Below are positions 63,519 to 64,000 of a DNA stretch of 64,000 nucleotides, piece by piece. The stretch is taken from contig NZ_QJJZ01000018.1 of NCBI RefSeq assembly GCF_003201775.1, positions 1-64,000 of the forward strand, written 5' to 3'. Numbering within the stretch: position 1 is the first letter of the stretch; every line of letters starts with the position of its first letter. The DNA is from Arenibacter sp. ARW7G5Y1 (lineage in GTDB: Bacteria; Bacteroidota; Bacteroidia; Flavobacteriales; Flavobacteriaceae). Position numbers and translations under genes: made by a program. The notes beneath the pieces were generated by a model that was not told the DNA's origin, made no database searches, and was given only the letters and a program-made list of their open reading frames with translations.

Positions 63519-64000
63519 ATGAAAAACATGAATAAGGATATTGAGGATTTGATCATCAAATTCCTCTCAAAAGAGGCTGATCTTGATGAACTCAGGATAT
63601 TGGAGATATGGATCGGAAATCCGAAAAATGAAATCTTGTTTATGAACTTGTCAAGGCCAATGCCTATATCAATATGACCAATGGCATATATGACGAAGAA
63701 AGGGCAAAGGCAAGTATATTAAGGCGGATAAAAAAAGAGAGAAGTATTTTCAGGGACAGATCGAAAATGGCAAAATCATTAAAATACGCTGCCGTCGCTG
63801 CAATGGCTGCCGTTGTATTGACCACTACCTTATTCTTTAAGGACGTTTTGACCACTACCCCATTAAAATCAGACCCTGTACATGTGAACAGTAATATAAA
63901 ACCGGGTACTGATAGGGCCACGCTAATACTTGAGGATGGGACCTCCGTAGTGTTGGAAAAGGGGTCTTCCTTTCAAAAACAAAACATAAACAGCAATGGA
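63519..64000 (+). pseudogene. FecR-type anti-sigma factor, frameshifted, runs off right edge
   Basis: The start MKNMNKDIEDLIIKFLSKEA opens at 63519 and runs to NPKNE at about 63632. Beyond that the coding continues in the next frame (NLVYELVKANAYINMTNGIYDEERAK, membrane helix near 63790, then the start of the FecR domain TLILEDGTSVVLEKGSSF). Adding one A in the run at 63631-63633 restores one continuous protein. The frame as given stops at 63677. So this is either a real one-base deletion or a homopolymer sequencing error. The gene continues beyond 64000. Confidence 0.75.

Noticed and set aside
1-64000. CRISPR arrays, intact tRNA or rRNA genes
   Set aside because: None found by eye on either strand; the only tRNA-like sequence is the 3' fragment at 2768-2811.

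Overview
The window looks like a chromosome segment of a marine-type Bacteroidota, most likely a member of the Flavobacteriaceae. Pointers to this are two SusC/SusD outer-membrane import pairs, FecI/FecR-type sigma/anti-sigma pairs, DUF6520 and DUF6876 proteins, a Bacteroidetes-type conjugation operon (TraE to TraN), and promoters of the TTTG / TAnnTTTG type. Species cannot be named from sequence alone.

Layout. (1) 1-4.8 kb is a recombination hotspot: a tyrosine recombinase running off the left edge, a zinc-ribbon protein, a complete 402-aa integrase, a 3' half-tRNA that marks an element end, a decayed second integrase and an IS4-type transposase remnant. (2) 4.9-16.1 kb is a minus-strand nutrient-uptake locus: ECF sigma factor, FecR anti-sigma, a SusC with an STN signalling domain, SusD, a DUF1080 (3-keto-glycoside) lipoprotein and a PQQ-type sugar dehydrogenase with cytochrome c. 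A decayed IS5-type transposase sits inside it. (3) 16.4-21.5 kb is an AT-rich run of same-strand genes (P-loop protein, TraB-like protein, a Crp/DUF4386/beta-barrel trio, a membrane XRE regulator). They are separated by diverged copies of one intergenic repeat, giving a cassette-like architecture. (4) 21.6-31.1 kb is a defence island: a type I restriction-modification operon (hsdR, rhuM, hsdM, half-size hsdS, OLD-like ATPase), then a divergent unrecognised pair (cytosolic protein plus four-helix membrane protein) and a small XRE-like regulator. A promoter-operator unit follows at 31.15 kb. (5) 32-41.9 kb holds SusC, SusD and an M16 metallopeptidase, converging on DUF6520, MauE/DoxX, a PAS-AraC regulator and a STAS-like protein. 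(6) 42-62.7 kb is the backbone of an integrative/conjugative element: an alpha-oxoamine-synthase/GNAT fusion, RteC, HTH protein, replication-type proteins, a catalytically degenerate endonuclease/exonuclease/phosphatase-fold protein, SSB, a probable oriT, relaxosome genes, coupling protein, an AbiEii-type toxin-antitoxin pair, the traE-F-G-I-J-K-M-N operon and an amidase. (7) 62.7-64 kb starts another ECF sigma / FecR locus, divergent, with FecR frameshifted.

How they work together. The 5-16 kb locus has the parts of a trans-envelope signalling loop that would induce uptake and oxidation of a glycoside. In the 40-42 kb region, the promoters of mauE and of the oxoamine-synthase gene carry the same tandem dyad motif, so the AraC regulator between them probably controls both. 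This would tie a small-molecule synthase to an RteC-bearing conjugative element. No integrase, TraA-D or TraO-Q is visible for that element, so it may extend beyond the window or be partly decayed. The best candidates for something undescribed are the repeat-linked cassette run (16.4-21.5 kb), the AraC / oxoamine synthase-GNAT / RteC module, and the two-gene membrane system at 29-30.4 kb.
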